In this document: positions 25,923 through 34,919 of the stretch, piece after piece
Position numbering within the stretch: position 1 is the first letter of the stretch
Layout: each line of letters starts with the position of its first letter
Assembly (NCBI RefSeq): GCF_030532915.1
Contig: NZ_JAUNKD010000006.1
Coordinates: forward strand, 37,181 to 101,180
Length of the DNA: 64,000 nt
Direction of reading: 5' to 3'
Source of the DNA: Capnocytophaga sp.
GTDB taxonomy: Bacteria > Bacteroidota > Bacteroidia > Flavobacteriales > Flavobacteriaceae
Notes under the pieces: generated by a model
Told to the model about the DNA's origin: nothing
Databases searched by the model: none
Seen by the model: the letters and a program-made list of their open reading frames with translations, nothing else
Program-made: the position numbers and the translations under genes

Positions 25923-27379
25923 CGGGTTAAAATAATTTCGGGGATTTTTATGTGTTTTTTATTTTGGGTGTCAAAAACGATATTTTGTGTTTTTTCGGAA
26001 TGGATAAGATGCTTAAATTCTTTCACAATTCCGATGTATCCGAACAATTCGGGAAGCCCTTTTTGAAGTCCGCCACTACTTTCAACCACCTCTAAAAGAG
26101 TGGCTTGTGATTTTTCTTTCAATATTTTTTTAATATTTTTCCGCAGTGCATCTCTATCGACACTTACCCTTGAAAACAATTTTTGCAAATGAGCGGACGA
26201 GGCAATGTTTGCATCGGCAATTTTGGGCTGGCTTGTGTAAACGATTTCTTCATTTTGTTGGGTAGTTAGCTTACGGTCAAACGGGATATATATTTGAATT
26301 TCAGACTCTAATTCAAGTGAAACATTCGGTTTTTGGCTAGTTTTCCCAATTTCAACCAACTGTTTTTTGATGTCTTGAATTACTTTTTTGGTGGCTTCCG
26401 ATTTTGAATTTTCGTTTTCACGGATAATTCGGCTGAGCTTCTGAGCCATTTTATCATTGGCTCTGTACACTTTTTGTCCGGAATTATGCAAATGCCTTTT
26501 CATCCCTTTAAGGAACGAATCATTCACCGGAATCCCCCTATCTTCCAGCGTTTTATACAACTCTTTGGTTAAACTTTCCCATTTGTTTTGCAATTCCGGA
26601 TTGAGCAAAAACGACCAAAAAGCATAAAAACTTTTTCCCTGTTGGCTCTCTTTCAGCGCATCAAGCGCATCAAAGGTAAATTCAAGAATGTCGCCCTTTG
26701 CCAACTGTTCATCGGCGTGTTTTTGGTAAATATGCTTGGTGATTTCTTTAAAATTATCTTCAACTTCTTTAAAATCAGACAATAATTCTTTTGCTGATTG
26801 ATTGAGTTGATTAAATCGGGGCACAATTTCAAACGCTTCGAAAACCTTCACGTCATCTCCGGATTTTATACGCTGAATTTGCTGTTCAATCTCCAACTTC
26901 CTCTCTTCCAGAATTTCAATCCGCTTTTCAACATCTTCATTGGTGAACTCTACCAGTTCTTTAAGCTGGTTGAGAATCGTGTTAAATTTAGATTCCGTTC
27001 CGACAAACTCCTCTTTTTTTAAACTTAACAACCAATCGATTACCCTACTTGAATGAACGGAAAGCTCATAAAAAATTTCGCCCTGCTCATCGGAATAGTT
27101 TGTCAAAAAACCTTTGTTCGTCCAAAACAGAATGTTTCTTTTGGCTTTTTGTTCGTACGTTTCAATGGAATTTGACTCGTGCTCTTCATCAGTTTCTATG
27201 TTGTGTTCTTCCAAAAAATCAACTAACTGATTGTGAATATTTTCAGATGACACCGCCGTTTGCTTATTCACAAATGTTGTGATGAAAAACCGGATTATCA
27301 GCTCCCTACTGCGCAGGCGCAGCAAATCAACACTGGGTGAAGTGTTTAAAGCATTCAATATTTGAGAAACATCAGTCAT
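25919..27379 (-). CDS. jetA: Wadjet kleisin JetA (MukF-like, DUF3375)
   Basis: Kleisin subunit that closes the SMC ring of the Wadjet complex. The 486-residue protein begins with the DUF3375-type segment LNTSPSVDLLRLRSRELIIRFFITTF. It then has a winged-helix region, a coiled-coil middle (EDVEKRIEILEERKLEIEQQIQRIK; VFEAFEIVPRFNQLNQSAKELL) and a C-terminal helical/beta part ending KKHIKIPEIILTR. DUF3375 in JetA marks the system as type I. It is the first gene of jetABCD and has its own promoter candidate upstream. Confidence 0.92.
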   Translation of the reverse strand: MTDVSQILNALNTSPSVDLLRLRSRELIIRFFITTFVNKQTAVSSENIHNQLVDFLEEHNIETDEEHESNSIETYEQKAKRNILFWTNKGFLTNYSDEQGEIFYELSVHSSRVIDWLLSLKKEEFVGTESKFNTILNQLKELVEFTNEDVEKRIEILEERKLEIEQQIQRIKSGDDVKVFEAFEIVPRFNQLNQSAKELLSDFKEVEDNFKEITKHIYQKHADEQLAKGDILEFTFDALDALKESQQGKSFYAFWSFLLNPELQNKWESLTKELYKTLEDRGIPVNDSFLKGMKRHLHNSGQKVYRANDKMAQKLSRIIRENENSKSEATKKVIQDIKKQLVEIGKTSQKPNVSLELESEIQIYIPFDRKLTTQQNEEIVYTSQPKIADANIASSAHLQKLFSRVSVDRDALRKNIKKILKEKSQATLLEVVESSGGLQKGLPELFGYIGIVKEFKHLIHSEKTQNIVFDTQNKKHIKIPEIILTR

Positions 27380-27457
27380 TTAGTTGTTGTTAAAAAATCC
27401 GATTTTATATGCAAAGTGATGTGCCAAACCGAATTCGGCGGAAGATTATTCTGTTTG

Positions 27458-27488
27458 CAAAGTTACGTAAAAAACAAATAAAAACAAG
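27458..27488 (-). promoter_or_regulatory. Promoter candidate of the Wadjet operon
   Basis: Minus-strand -33-like CTTG (27485-27488), spacer 19, -7 TAACTTTG (27458-27465), about 80 nt before the jetA start. The -7 fits TAnnTTTG exactly; the -33 has one mismatch. Confidence 0.55.
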
Positions 27489-27617
27489 TTCTTTCAAATA
27501 AATAATTTTTACCAACAGAAACGAAACTTTTTTCGTAAAACAAATTTCAGTCACAATGCACGCAAATACTAAAAAACAGCTATTTCACAGCCTGTTATAA
27601 CAAAAAAGCGCACTTGA

Positions 27618-28934
27618 CTATTGTTTTTTCTTTTCAAACAAAGCAAAAACCACAAATGTGATGAGTGAAGGTAAAAGCCACTCCAACTGATAACCGCCCA
27701 ACGGAAGCGATTTTTTAAGCTCGAAAAGGGAATTCAAACCGCTGACATTTAAATTTTCCAGAACCGAAATAATTGACAATAAAGTAGTTGCCAAAATAGC
27801 CCCCACAAATGGCAATCGGGTTTTTATCCACTTCCCAAAAAGCAAAATGGTCAGAATCAGCGTAAAAACAATCGGATAAATAAACAGAAGAATATTCACC
27901 GCATAGGTGATTATTTTATCCACCCCGTGAACGGACAAAAAAGCCGAAATCAGTGAACACACACTTACCCCCAACCAATACGGAATCTTTCCTTTTGACA
28001 TTTTCTCGAAAATCGAGCCTGTTGCCGACGTCAGCGCAATAGCCGTGGTTAAACACGCAAAAGCAATCGCCACCGCCATTATAAACGTACCGAATTTCCC
28101 CAAAATGGAAGTTGAAATATGCAGCAACAAATCGGTTCGGGAAATCTCGGAAGCACTTTTGCCGCTCGCCGTTACGTAATCAGAAGTAGCGCCCAAGTAA
28201 ATCAGTCCGCCGTAGATAAGCAATAACGCTATGGTTGAAAGCAAACCGGCTGAAATAGTTACATTTACACGCTCTTTAACCGACACGTAACCACTGCTAA
28301 CAACCGCCGAGATGATAATTCCGGCAAAAATCACCGATGCCAATACATCAAGCGTTTGGTAGCCTTCCACAAAACCAAAAGTAAAAGCCTCAGCAGCCGA
28401 CAGTTCAGACGCATCAACGGGTTTTATCGGATAAAAAATTCCCAGAGAAATCAACGCAAAAAGCGACACCAACAGCACCGGCGTTAAAAACTTGCCAATA
28501 ATCTCAACCGTCTTATTTTTTGAAAACGACAGTAAAAAAACCGCAACAAAGAAAAAAACCGCAAAAACACCGCCGTCAAGTTTCGGAAAAAAAGGCACAA
28601 CGCCCACCTCAAAAGTAGTGGCTCCCGTACGCGGAATTGCCACCAAAGGCCCGATACACAAAATGATAAGCACCGCCAAAATGTCAATCACCACAGGGTG
28701 TACCCGCTGGCGTAAGTCGGTAAAGGTTACCCCCGATTTGGTTACCACCAAAACACCCAAAAAGGGAGCGATAATCGCCGTGATAAAAAAACCCAACAAC
28801 GAAACAAACCACTGATTGGCAGCAGTTACTCCGATAAAAGGCGGCAAAATAAGATTGCCTGCCCCAAAGAACATTGCAAACAAAGCAAAACCAACGGTAG
28901 TGATGGTAACGATTTTATTTTTATGTGATTTCAT
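27618..28934 (-). CDS. brnQ: Branched-chain amino acid:cation symporter (BrnQ/LIVCS family)
   Basis: Inner-membrane carrier for leucine, isoleucine and valine. The start is placed at ATG 28934 (MKSHKNKIVTITTVGFALFAMFFGAGN), giving 438 residues with about 12 hydrophobic segments; the frame upstream to 28970 is not needed. The N-terminal motif AMFFGAGNLILPPFIG and the SYVSVKER-like loop (SGYVSVKERVN) are characteristic. It stands alone between Wadjet and the porV remnant, with a TACTTTTG -7-like site upstream. Confidence 0.92.
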   Translation of the reverse strand: MKSHKNKIVTITTVGFALFAMFFGAGNLILPPFIGVTAANQWFVSLLGFFITAIIAPFLGVLVVTKSGVTFTDLRQRVHPVVIDILAVLIILCIGPLVAIPRTGATTFEVGVVPFFPKLDGGVFAVFFFVAVFLLSFSKNKTVEIIGKFLTPVLLVSLFALISLGIFYPIKPVDASELSAAEAFTFGFVEGYQTLDVLASVIFAGIIISAVVSSGYVSVKERVNVTISAGLLSTIALLLIYGGLIYLGATSDYVTASGKSASEISRTDLLLHISTSILGKFGTFIMAVAIAFACLTTAIALTSATGSIFEKMSKGKIPYWLGVSVCSLISAFLSVHGVDKIITYAVNILLFIYPIVFTLILTILLFGKWIKTRLPFVGAILATTLLSIISVLENLNVSGLNSLFELKKSLPLGGYQLEWLLPSLITFVVFALFEKKKQ

Positions 28935-28996
28935 CTGTTTAATTTTTTGAGTTGGCATCACGACAAACAAGTGCGTACACTTCCCTTGCGAAAAGA

Positions 28997-29004
28997 CAAA
29001 AGTA
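28997..29004 (-). promoter_or_regulatory. -7 element upstream of brnQ
   Basis: Minus-strand TACTTTTG, 63 nt before the chosen start of brnQ. No correctly spaced -33 TTTG is evident. Confidence 0.4.
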
Positions 29005-29033
29005 ATACAAAAAAATCAATTTTGAAAACAGAA

Positions 29034-30081
29034 TCAAAATCCAATTGAGATACGTAGGGCTTTTTCCAGCGGATGAGCTTCTTTTGCGAACGAAAACAGA
29101 TAGGCAAGACTAATATCACATCGCAAAGCTAAAAATTCGGTTCCTATCGCGAGAAAATTTCGAGAACCTTTACGTGGATTTTCTCGAAAATAGCCCAAGT
29201 TTAAGGTCAAAACATCGTTAAATGTATATGTAATTCCGGCTGACCAACTGACTTCTTCCATTTCTTCCAAAAATCCATCAGGAGCATCGTAAAATGATTG
29301 AAAAATTCCTTTCAAAAAGGATACGTTTGGGTCGTATCCCGATATGATAAAAGTCGGTTCATTAGCATCTTGCTTACCATTGTTATTATTGTCAGTAAAT
29401 CCGTATTTGGGCGGTGTCGGAACGAGTAACTTTTTAGCTTCCACCGAAAGGGTAAGTGTGTTTTGGGAGTCAAAAACAAAATCATAACTTCCACCAAGTT
29501 TCAATGTTGTAGGTAAGAAAAACTCTCTATTGAAATCGGCATATTTAACTTTCGCCCCGATGTTAGCAATTTGAAAACCAAAACGATATTTTCCATAAAA
29601 ATGCATATATGGAATCAGGTCAGAGGTGTAAAATCCGGCAATGTCCGAAGCAAATGAAAACGCCGTATTACGTTGATTTTGTGTATAAACACTCAATTCC
29701 GACCGTAAATAACGAGCTGTTACTGCCATCGAAAAGCGTTCGGAAAGACGCAAGGCATAACCGAAATCAGCAAAAAATTCGTGTGGGCGTTCCGTTCCTT
29801 GTGGGGTGTATATTTCATCATCAAACCGACTTAAATTAATATTTCCTGCATTGAAATATGTAAAACTCGCACTCCAAGCGCTGTTTCGTTGTTTTAATTT
29901 TTTAAAGAACGAAACATTCGCCAAAAACATATCTCCCACCAAATTACTCAAATAAGGCGAATATGACAATCCGAGTCCTTTTTCAGCGTTGAAAGCTCAC
30001 AGGGTTCTCTTCTGTAGAAATTTGTGAATATCCCACAATACAAGAAAATACGAGTACGGGTAGTATTGCATATCGTTTCAT
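29034..30081 (-). pseudogene. porV: porV (type IX secretion outer-membrane protein) broken by an internal deletion and frameshift
   Basis: PorV/LptO is the barrel protein that shuttles type IX substrates to the cell surface. The ATG at 30081 starts a signal peptide (MKRYAILPVLVFSCIVGYSQ) followed by ISTEENPV, then the frame hits TGA at 29983-29985. Another frame carries the rest of PorV from AFNAEKGLGLSYSPYLSNLVGD through DNNNNGKQDANEPTFIISGYDPN to the C-terminal LEKALRISIGF. Functional relatives have about 40-60 conserved residues (the SPDARAGGMG...W(N)xxKYAFAE region) between these parts. Here they meet directly at about 29990-29997, so a deletion not divisible by three is the simplest reading. 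The upstream lipoprotein gene overlaps its ATG (ATGA). It is probably a decayed extra copy, since type IX secretion needs one intact PorV. Confidence 0.8.
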
Positions 30082-30503
30082 AAAGCTTTGATTTTTTTAT
30101 AATAAGTAGTTATTGTATCATTTACAAATAGTAGTGTATCCCTTTTATTGGTGTATTTGCCTTCAAATACAAAAGGTTCATTCGGACAAAAAGGTTCGTG
30201 TATTTTGGTTATACCCAAACTTTCAACCTTTACCTCATTTAGAGCTATATTGGTAGAATATTTACCTTCTATATAATTAGCACACGTAACACCGTTGAAA
30301 GTGTTGTCTTTTTTAAAAGTAACAATATAACAAGAAGAACATTTTTTAACAAAGGTATCAATCTCTCTCACCCTCCCATCACTATACTTAACCTTAACGA
30401 GCTTCCAAGTTCCATACAACATCGAATTTTCTGCTTTTTTTTCCATTTTACCACACCCCATTACCACCAGTAACAGCAATGCTAAAAACATGTTTGATTT
30501 CAT
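30078..30503 (-). CDS. Small lipoprotein, lipocalin/META-like
   Basis: A 141-residue lipoprotein starting at ATG 30503 (MKSNMFLALLLLVVMGC, acylated Cys17); the frame extends to a GTG at 30512 but ATG is preferred. The mature protein has a single compact domain beginning MLYGTWKLVKVKYSDGR, a phrase typical of lipocalin-like or META/HslJ-like lipoproteins. Four further cysteines (CSSC, VTCANY, FCPNEP) could form disulfides. Its stop overlaps the start of the porV remnant by 4 nt. The next upstream gene encodes a lipoprotein with a very similar signal peptide. Function unknown. Confidence 0.7.
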   Translation of the reverse strand: MKSNMFLALLLLVVMGCGKMEKKAENSMLYGTWKLVKVKYSDGRVREIDTFVKKCSSCYIVTFKKDNTFNGVTCANYIEGKYSTNIALNEVKVESLGITKIHEPFCPNEPFVFEGKYTNKRDTLLFVNDTITTYYKKIKAL

Positions 30504-30651
30504 TTTTTTCACGAATTAAAATTAGATAATAAAGACACGAAACAACACGAACAAAAAGAAAAATTTTTTGCTAAATTTTTAAGTTAATTTTCTTCTTAAA
30601 AAACGAAAAGGTTTTTCACCTGTACTTATTTGTGCTTGTGAAGTAGACACC

Positions 30652-30960
30652 TTACAACTTTTCAACATTAATAATGATGATAATTTCATACTTCTTATCC
30701 GATGAACAAACAAAAAAATCATTCTTTTTGGTATACGTCAGCTTAACCCGAAGACCTTTCTCCTTAAAATTCTCTTGTATATTCTCCATAGCAAAGAATT
30801 CATTCCTTGTCGTTTTAACAAGCCATCCGCAACCTCCTGAATCAGGTGTGCCTTCATAAATAATTTCTCCGTTGACAGTCAACACATCAGCAACCTGACT
30901 ACTTCCACTACACCCCATTACCGCTAGTAACAGCAGTGTAAAAAACATTTTTATTTCCAT
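30652..30960 (-). CDS. Small lipoprotein, unknown function
   Basis: A 102-residue lipoprotein starting at ATG 30960 (MEIKMFFTLLLLAVMGC, acylated Cys17). The mature part (SGSSQVADVLTVNGEIIYEGTPDSGGCGWLVKTTRNEFF...) predicts a small beta-rich domain with two more cysteines. The signal peptide closely resembles that of the lipoprotein 149 nt downstream (LLLLxVMGC), as if the N-terminus had been duplicated. No known family is recognised. A perfect 12-bp inverted repeat lies 65 nt upstream. Confidence 0.65.
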   Translation of the reverse strand: MEIKMFFTLLLLAVMGCSGSSQVADVLTVNGEIIYEGTPDSGGCGWLVKTTRNEFFAMENIQENFKEKGLRVKLTYTKKNDFFVCSSDKKYEIIIIINVEKL

Positions 30961-31024
30961 TTTTTTACGAATTAGGATTATGTGACACAAAAATACAAAA
31001 TTTAAAACATACAATATATTTTTT

Positions 31025-31056
31025 TATGTTAAATTTTGAATTTGAAATTTAACATA
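31025..31056. repeat. Perfect 12-bp inverted repeat
   Basis: TATGTTAAATTT (31025-31036) and AAATTTAACATA (31045-31056) around an 8-nt spacer. It is not followed by a clear T-run on the minus strand, so it could be an operator or a secondary terminator. Confidence 0.55.
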
Positions 31057-31061
31057 AAAAA

Positions 31062-31096
31062 AAACAGATTGTGCCATTAACAACACAATCTGTCTC
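31062..31096 (-). terminator. Terminator of the acyl-CoA carboxylase gene
   Basis: Perfect 10-bp stem ACAGATTGTG (31064-31073) and CACAATCTGT (31084-31093), followed on the minus strand by a run of T, about 70 nt after the carboxyltransferase stop. Confidence 0.75.
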
Positions 31097-31166
31097 TTCT
31101 GCTATAATATCCTTATTGTGGCAGATTCACCTACTCAATATCTCACAGCTTAATTCACAACACTTA

Positions 31167-32795
31167 TCAAACCTGCAACACCCCTAAATTAAAAGGCTTT
31201 TCGATGGGTGCGTGGTCGGCGGCTTCGATGCCGATGGATATCCATTTACGGGTTTCGAGCGGGTCGATGATGGCATCTGTCCACAAGCGGGCGGCGGCGT
31301 AATAGGGCGAAATCTGCTCGTCGTACTTGGATTTGATGCGGTTGAAAAGCTCGGTCTCCTGCTCGGCCGAAATCGTTTCGCCTTTCTTCTTTAAGGAAGC
31401 CGTTTCGATTTGCAACAACACCTTGGCGGCTTGCGCTCCGCCCATAACGGCGATGTTTCCGCTGTGCCACGAAACAATCAACCGCGGGTCGTACGCCTTT
31501 CCGCACATTGCGTAATTGCCCGCTCCGTACGAGTTGCCGACCACCACGGTAAATTTCGGAACGACGGAATTCGCCACCGCATTGACCATCTTCGCGCCGT
31601 CTTTGATGATGCCCCCGTGCTCGGATTTTGAACCTACCATAAAGCCCGTAACATCTTGCAGGAACACCAGCGGAATCTTCTTCTGGTTGCAATTGGCGAT
31701 AAATCGGGTGGCTTTGTCGGCACTGTCGGAATAAATCACACCGCCGAATTGCATTTCTCCCTTCTTGGTTTTCACCACCTTACGCTGATTGGCAACGATA
31801 CCCACCGCCCAACCGTCGATGCGGGCATAACCGGTAATGAGCGTTTGCCCGTAGCCGGCTTTGTACTCGTCAAACTCCGAATTGTCCACCAGCCGAAGGA
31901 TGATTTCCATCATATCAAAGGGTTCGGCTCGTGATTGGGGCAGAATTCCGTAGATTTCCTGCGGATTTTTTAGCGGATTTTTCGGTTCGGTGCGGTTAAA
32001 TCCCGCCTTTTCATACGCCCCGATTTTTGCCATCGTGCGTTTGACGCGGTCAAGGGCATCCTTATCGTCTTTGGCTTTGTAATCGGTAACCCCGCTGATT
32101 TCGCAATGCGTGGTTGCCCCGCCAAGTGTTTCGTTATCAACATCTTCCCCGATGGCGGCTTTCACTAAATAGCTCCCTGCCAAGAAGATACTTCCGGTTT
32201 TATCGACTATCATCGCCTCGTCGCTCATAATGGGTAAATACGCCCCTCCGGCAACGCAACTTCCCATCACCACGGCGATTTGCGTAATGCTTAAACTGCT
32301 CATCATCGCATTGTTGCGAAATATCTTTCCGAAGTGTTCCTTATCGGGAAAAATCTCGTCTTGCATCGGCAGGTACACGCCGGCGCTGTCCACCAAGTAG
32401 ATGATGGGCAGGCGGTTTTCAAGAGCGATTTCTTGGGCGCGGATGTTTTTCTTCCCCGTGATGGGAAACCAAGCGCCGGCCTTTACCGTAGCGTCGTTTG
32501 CCACCACAACGCATTGTTTTCCCGACACATAGCCCAACACAACGACCACGCCCCCTGACGGACAGCCGCCGTGTTCGGCGTACATTCCTTCACCGGCAAA
32601 CGCTCCGATTTCCACAAAATCTTTGTCCGCATCCAGCAGATATGCAATGCGTTCGCGTGCCGAGAGTTTCCCCTGACTGCGTAGTTTTTCAAGGGCTTTG
32701 TCTCCGCCGCCCATTTTCACGCGGGCAAGGCGTTTGCGCAATTCGCTTAGTTGTAATTTGTTAAAATCTTCGTTTGCGTTGAATTGGATGTTCAT
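31167..32795 (-). CDS. Biotin-dependent acyl-CoA carboxylase, carboxyltransferase (beta) subunit
   Basis: Carboxyltransferase of the propionyl-/methylcrotonyl-CoA carboxylase family, which transfers CO2 from carboxybiotin to an acyl-CoA. The start is set at ATG 32795 (MNIQFNANEDFNKLQL), giving 542 residues; the frame upstream is non-homologous. Both crotonase-like halves are present: ARERIAYLLDADKDFVEIGAFAG, the CoA-binding PIIYLVDSAGVYLP with GSCVAGGAYLP, and in the second half FLQDVTGFMVGS with VVGNSYGAGNYAMCGKAYDPR. The wording is closest to methylcrotonyl-CoA-carboxylase-type subunits, but the acyl substrate cannot be fixed. No biotin carboxylase gene is adjacent. The gene is clearly richer in GC (50-58% in sampled lines) than most of the window. 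Confidence 0.9.
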   Translation of the reverse strand: MNIQFNANEDFNKLQLSELRKRLARVKMGGGDKALEKLRSQGKLSARERIAYLLDADKDFVEIGAFAGEGMYAEHGGCPSGGVVVVLGYVSGKQCVVVANDATVKAGAWFPITGKKNIRAQEIALENRLPIIYLVDSAGVYLPMQDEIFPDKEHFGKIFRNNAMMSSLSITQIAVVMGSCVAGGAYLPIMSDEAMIVDKTGSIFLAGSYLVKAAIGEDVDNETLGGATTHCEISGVTDYKAKDDKDALDRVKRTMAKIGAYEKAGFNRTEPKNPLKNPQEIYGILPQSRAEPFDMMEIILRLVDNSEFDEYKAGYGQTLITGYARIDGWAVGIVANQRKVVKTKKGEMQFGGVIYSDSADKATRFIANCNQKKIPLVFLQDVTGFMVGSKSEHGGIIKDGAKMVNAVANSVVPKFTVVVGNSYGAGNYAMCGKAYDPRLIVSWHSGNIAVMGGAQAAKVLLQIETASLKKKGETISAEQETELFNRIKSKYDEQISPYYAAARLWTDAIIDPLETRKWISIGIEAADHAPIEKPFNLGVLQV

Positions 32796-32859
32796 CGTTT
32801 TGTATTTGAAAAATCGGTGCGAAAATACGAATAAAGATTGAATATGCCCAAAAAGAAAA

Positions 32860-32892
32860 GAAGCAATGCGCAAAATGGCACGCATTGCCTCT
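32860..32892 (-). terminator. Terminator of susD
   Basis: Perfect 8-bp stem GCAATGCG (32863-32870) and CGCATTGC (32881-32888), followed on the minus strand by a T-rich stretch, just beyond the susD stop. Confidence 0.7.
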
Positions 32893-32925
32893 TAAAAACA
32901 AATACTAACCTAAATTTTTATCGGT

Positions 32926-34908
32926 TTATTCGGGCGTTCCGTTTGATGATATAGGCCAGCCCGGGTTTTGGTAAATTTCAGACGATGCGGCACTTCCGTT
33001 TGATGAGGTCAGCAGGAAATTCTCGTAGGCAATCGGTACTAAATAGTGTGCTGGTGTCCACGAAAAGCCGTTGTAATACACGTTACTTTCCTTTACCACC
33101 TGATACGGACGCACATAATTACTCAGCGCCGCAGCCGACATATTAGGTTGCGGGTCGGGCAATGTTTTGAGCTTGCTGCTTCCGTCGGCGTTTTTATAAA
33201 AAGGTTCGTTGTGCATTTGTGCCCAGAGGTTCATTCCTTCAATTTGGTAATCTTGCACTTGGTCTAAGGCACGCCAACGCCTTAAATCATCGTAGCGCAT
33301 TCCTTCGGCGATAAACTCACAACGACGTTCGCGACGGATGTTGTAGAGCGTCGGGCTGATGAGGACTCCGGCTGAGAATTTCGCCCAGTCGTTTTCTTTG
33401 CTTAAATCGGTTGCGGCAATGGTTACGTTGGGGTCTTGCGGAAGTCCGACCCTTGTGCGCAGTGCCCCCCAGTAGGCAAGTGCCGTTGCATCAAGCGAGC
33501 CGTTCTTTTCGTACGACGCTTCGATGTAATTCAGATAGGCTTCCGACAAGCGGAAAACGATGCTGCCCGTTTCGGTTAAATTGGTGGTTTCAAGATAGTT
33601 TGAATTGGTGTTCAAGCCCTTCGAGATGTTGTAGCCCGTAACGGATTTCTGTTCTGAAACAATCAAAAAATCGGGATAATCCGCAACGACTTCGGTTGGC
33701 GACAGCGCAATGTAATCACCCGGCGCACGCATAAAGAGTTGCAAACGCTCATCACGATTTTGTTTGGCTTTTGCCAGCGTTTCATCGCCCTGATAACCTG
33801 CATCGGCATAAATCGGTAAGCCGTTTATAGTCAGAAACGAATCGACAAACCCACGCGTATAGCCCGAACCAGCCCCCAATTTGATGTAATTCATCACCCG
33901 ATGTCCGCCGTTTTGTGCCGCATTGTAGCCACGCCAGAAAAGCACATCGGAATACGATGCCATATTCACATCACCAAACATTTTAAAGTACGGATTATTG
34001 AAGACTTCTTTTCCGGACACCACGTGATTGCTAGGCGTTAGGCTCGTTCCCTCGGCAACTGCCTTAGCGGAAGCCATTGCTTCGGTCAGGAAATAGTTTA
34101 TTTCGGCATCAATATCAATGGTAAAGCCCGAAAGATACGAAGCCGATGCGCCGGGCCAGTTAGCGCCGCCGGGAACTCTCGCCGTTCCTTTGTGGTATTT
34201 GAGCCACGTACCCTCAAAAAGAGCCACCCGCGAACGGAACAGCTGTGCCACTTCCTTGCTAATTCGGTTTTTATTTTCAACGGGGCTTGGTTTTAGCAGC
34301 TCGATAGCTTTATCCAAATCGCCGAGAATAAAACGGGCTACCTCATTACGAGGTCGGCGACGGGTGGCGGCAATAAGTGCCTGTTTGTCGTCGGACAATA
34401 CTTCGGTTATGATGGGGAAATCCCCGAAGTTTTTGAGCTTTTTGAAGTATTCGTAAGCCCTCAGGAAGTAAGCCTCCCCTAAATAGTGATTAATATTAAC
34501 AGGATTTCCCTTCACTTTTCCGGCTGTTATTTTGGGTTCGGCTTGTGCAAGGAAATAGTTAATGCTTCTGATTTTTACGAATGAAAACTCATCCTCCTTG
34601 TCTTCTTCGTGTCCTTGTCGGTTTTTGGTATTGGCGGCAGGTACGCGCCATTCGCCTTTCTTCCAGCGCTCGGAAGCGGTTACACCGGCTTGGTTGTCCG
34701 TTCCGTTATCATTGACAAACGTGCCTGCTCCCCAGCCTTCGTGTGTCGGGAAATGGTAGCAACCGATGGTATAGGCTGCCAAATCAGCTTCTGTTGAAAA
34801 GAATTGTTGTGGCGACACATCGGAAAGCGGTTCTCTTTCAAGAAAATCATTGCACGAAACCACCGCTGAAAGTGCCACGGCAAATGTTAATTTATATATG
34901 CGTTTCAT
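32926..34908 (-). CDS. SusD/RagB-family surface glycan-binding lipoprotein
   Basis: Nutrient-binding lipoprotein that caps a SusC transporter and delivers oligosaccharides. The 660-residue protein has a lipoprotein signal with acylated Cys19 (SAVVSC) followed by NDFLEREPLSDVSPQQFFSTEADLAAYTIG, the classic SusD opening. TPR-like helices follow (YLGEAYFLRAYEYFKKLKNFGDFPIITEVL), and the C-terminal part contains RRERRCEFIAEGMRYDDLRRWRAL. The gene starts 11 nt after susC, so the two form one operon. It is slightly longer than average. The substrate is unknown; a beta-helix lipoprotein encoded divergently from susC may act on the same glycan. Confidence 0.95.
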   Translation of the reverse strand: MKRIYKLTFAVALSAVVSCNDFLEREPLSDVSPQQFFSTEADLAAYTIGCYHFPTHEGWGAGTFVNDNGTDNQAGVTASERWKKGEWRVPAANTKNRQGHEEDKEDEFSFVKIRSINYFLAQAEPKITAGKVKGNPVNINHYLGEAYFLRAYEYFKKLKNFGDFPIITEVLSDDKQALIAATRRRPRNEVARFILGDLDKAIELLKPSPVENKNRISKEVAQLFRSRVALFEGTWLKYHKGTARVPGGANWPGASASYLSGFTIDIDAEINYFLTEAMASAKAVAEGTSLTPSNHVVSGKEVFNNPYFKMFGDVNMASYSDVLFWRGYNAAQNGGHRVMNYIKLGAGSGYTRGFVDSFLTINGLPIYADAGYQGDETLAKAKQNRDERLQLFMRAPGDYIALSPTEVVADYPDFLIVSEQKSVTGYNISKGLNTNSNYLETTNLTETGSIVFRLSEAYLNYIEASYEKNGSLDATALAYWGALRTRVGLPQDPNVTIAATDLSKENDWAKFSAGVLISPTLYNIRRERRCEFIAEGMRYDDLRRWRALDQVQDYQIEGMNLWAQMHNEPFYKNADGSSKLKTLPDPQPNMSAAALSNYVRPYQVVKESNVYYNGFSWTPAHYLVPIAYENFLLTSSNGSAASSEIYQNPGWPISSNGTPE

Positions 34909-34919
34909 AATTTCATTTT

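Noticed and set aside
21941..27379. MukBEF chromosome condensin instead of Wadjet
   Set aside because: A fourth gene with Toprim-like acidic residues follows with overlap, and the first gene has the DUF3375-type start; MukBEF has no such nuclease subunit.
29983..30081. Independent 32-residue exported peptide
   Set aside because: Its sequence is a signal peptide followed by the start of a PorV-type protein, and the rest of PorV lies directly downstream in another frame.
31246..31934. Overlapping frames in the GC-rich carboxyltransferase gene
   Set aside because: GC-rich codons suppress stop codons in alternative frames; the carboxyltransferase motifs are in the long frame.
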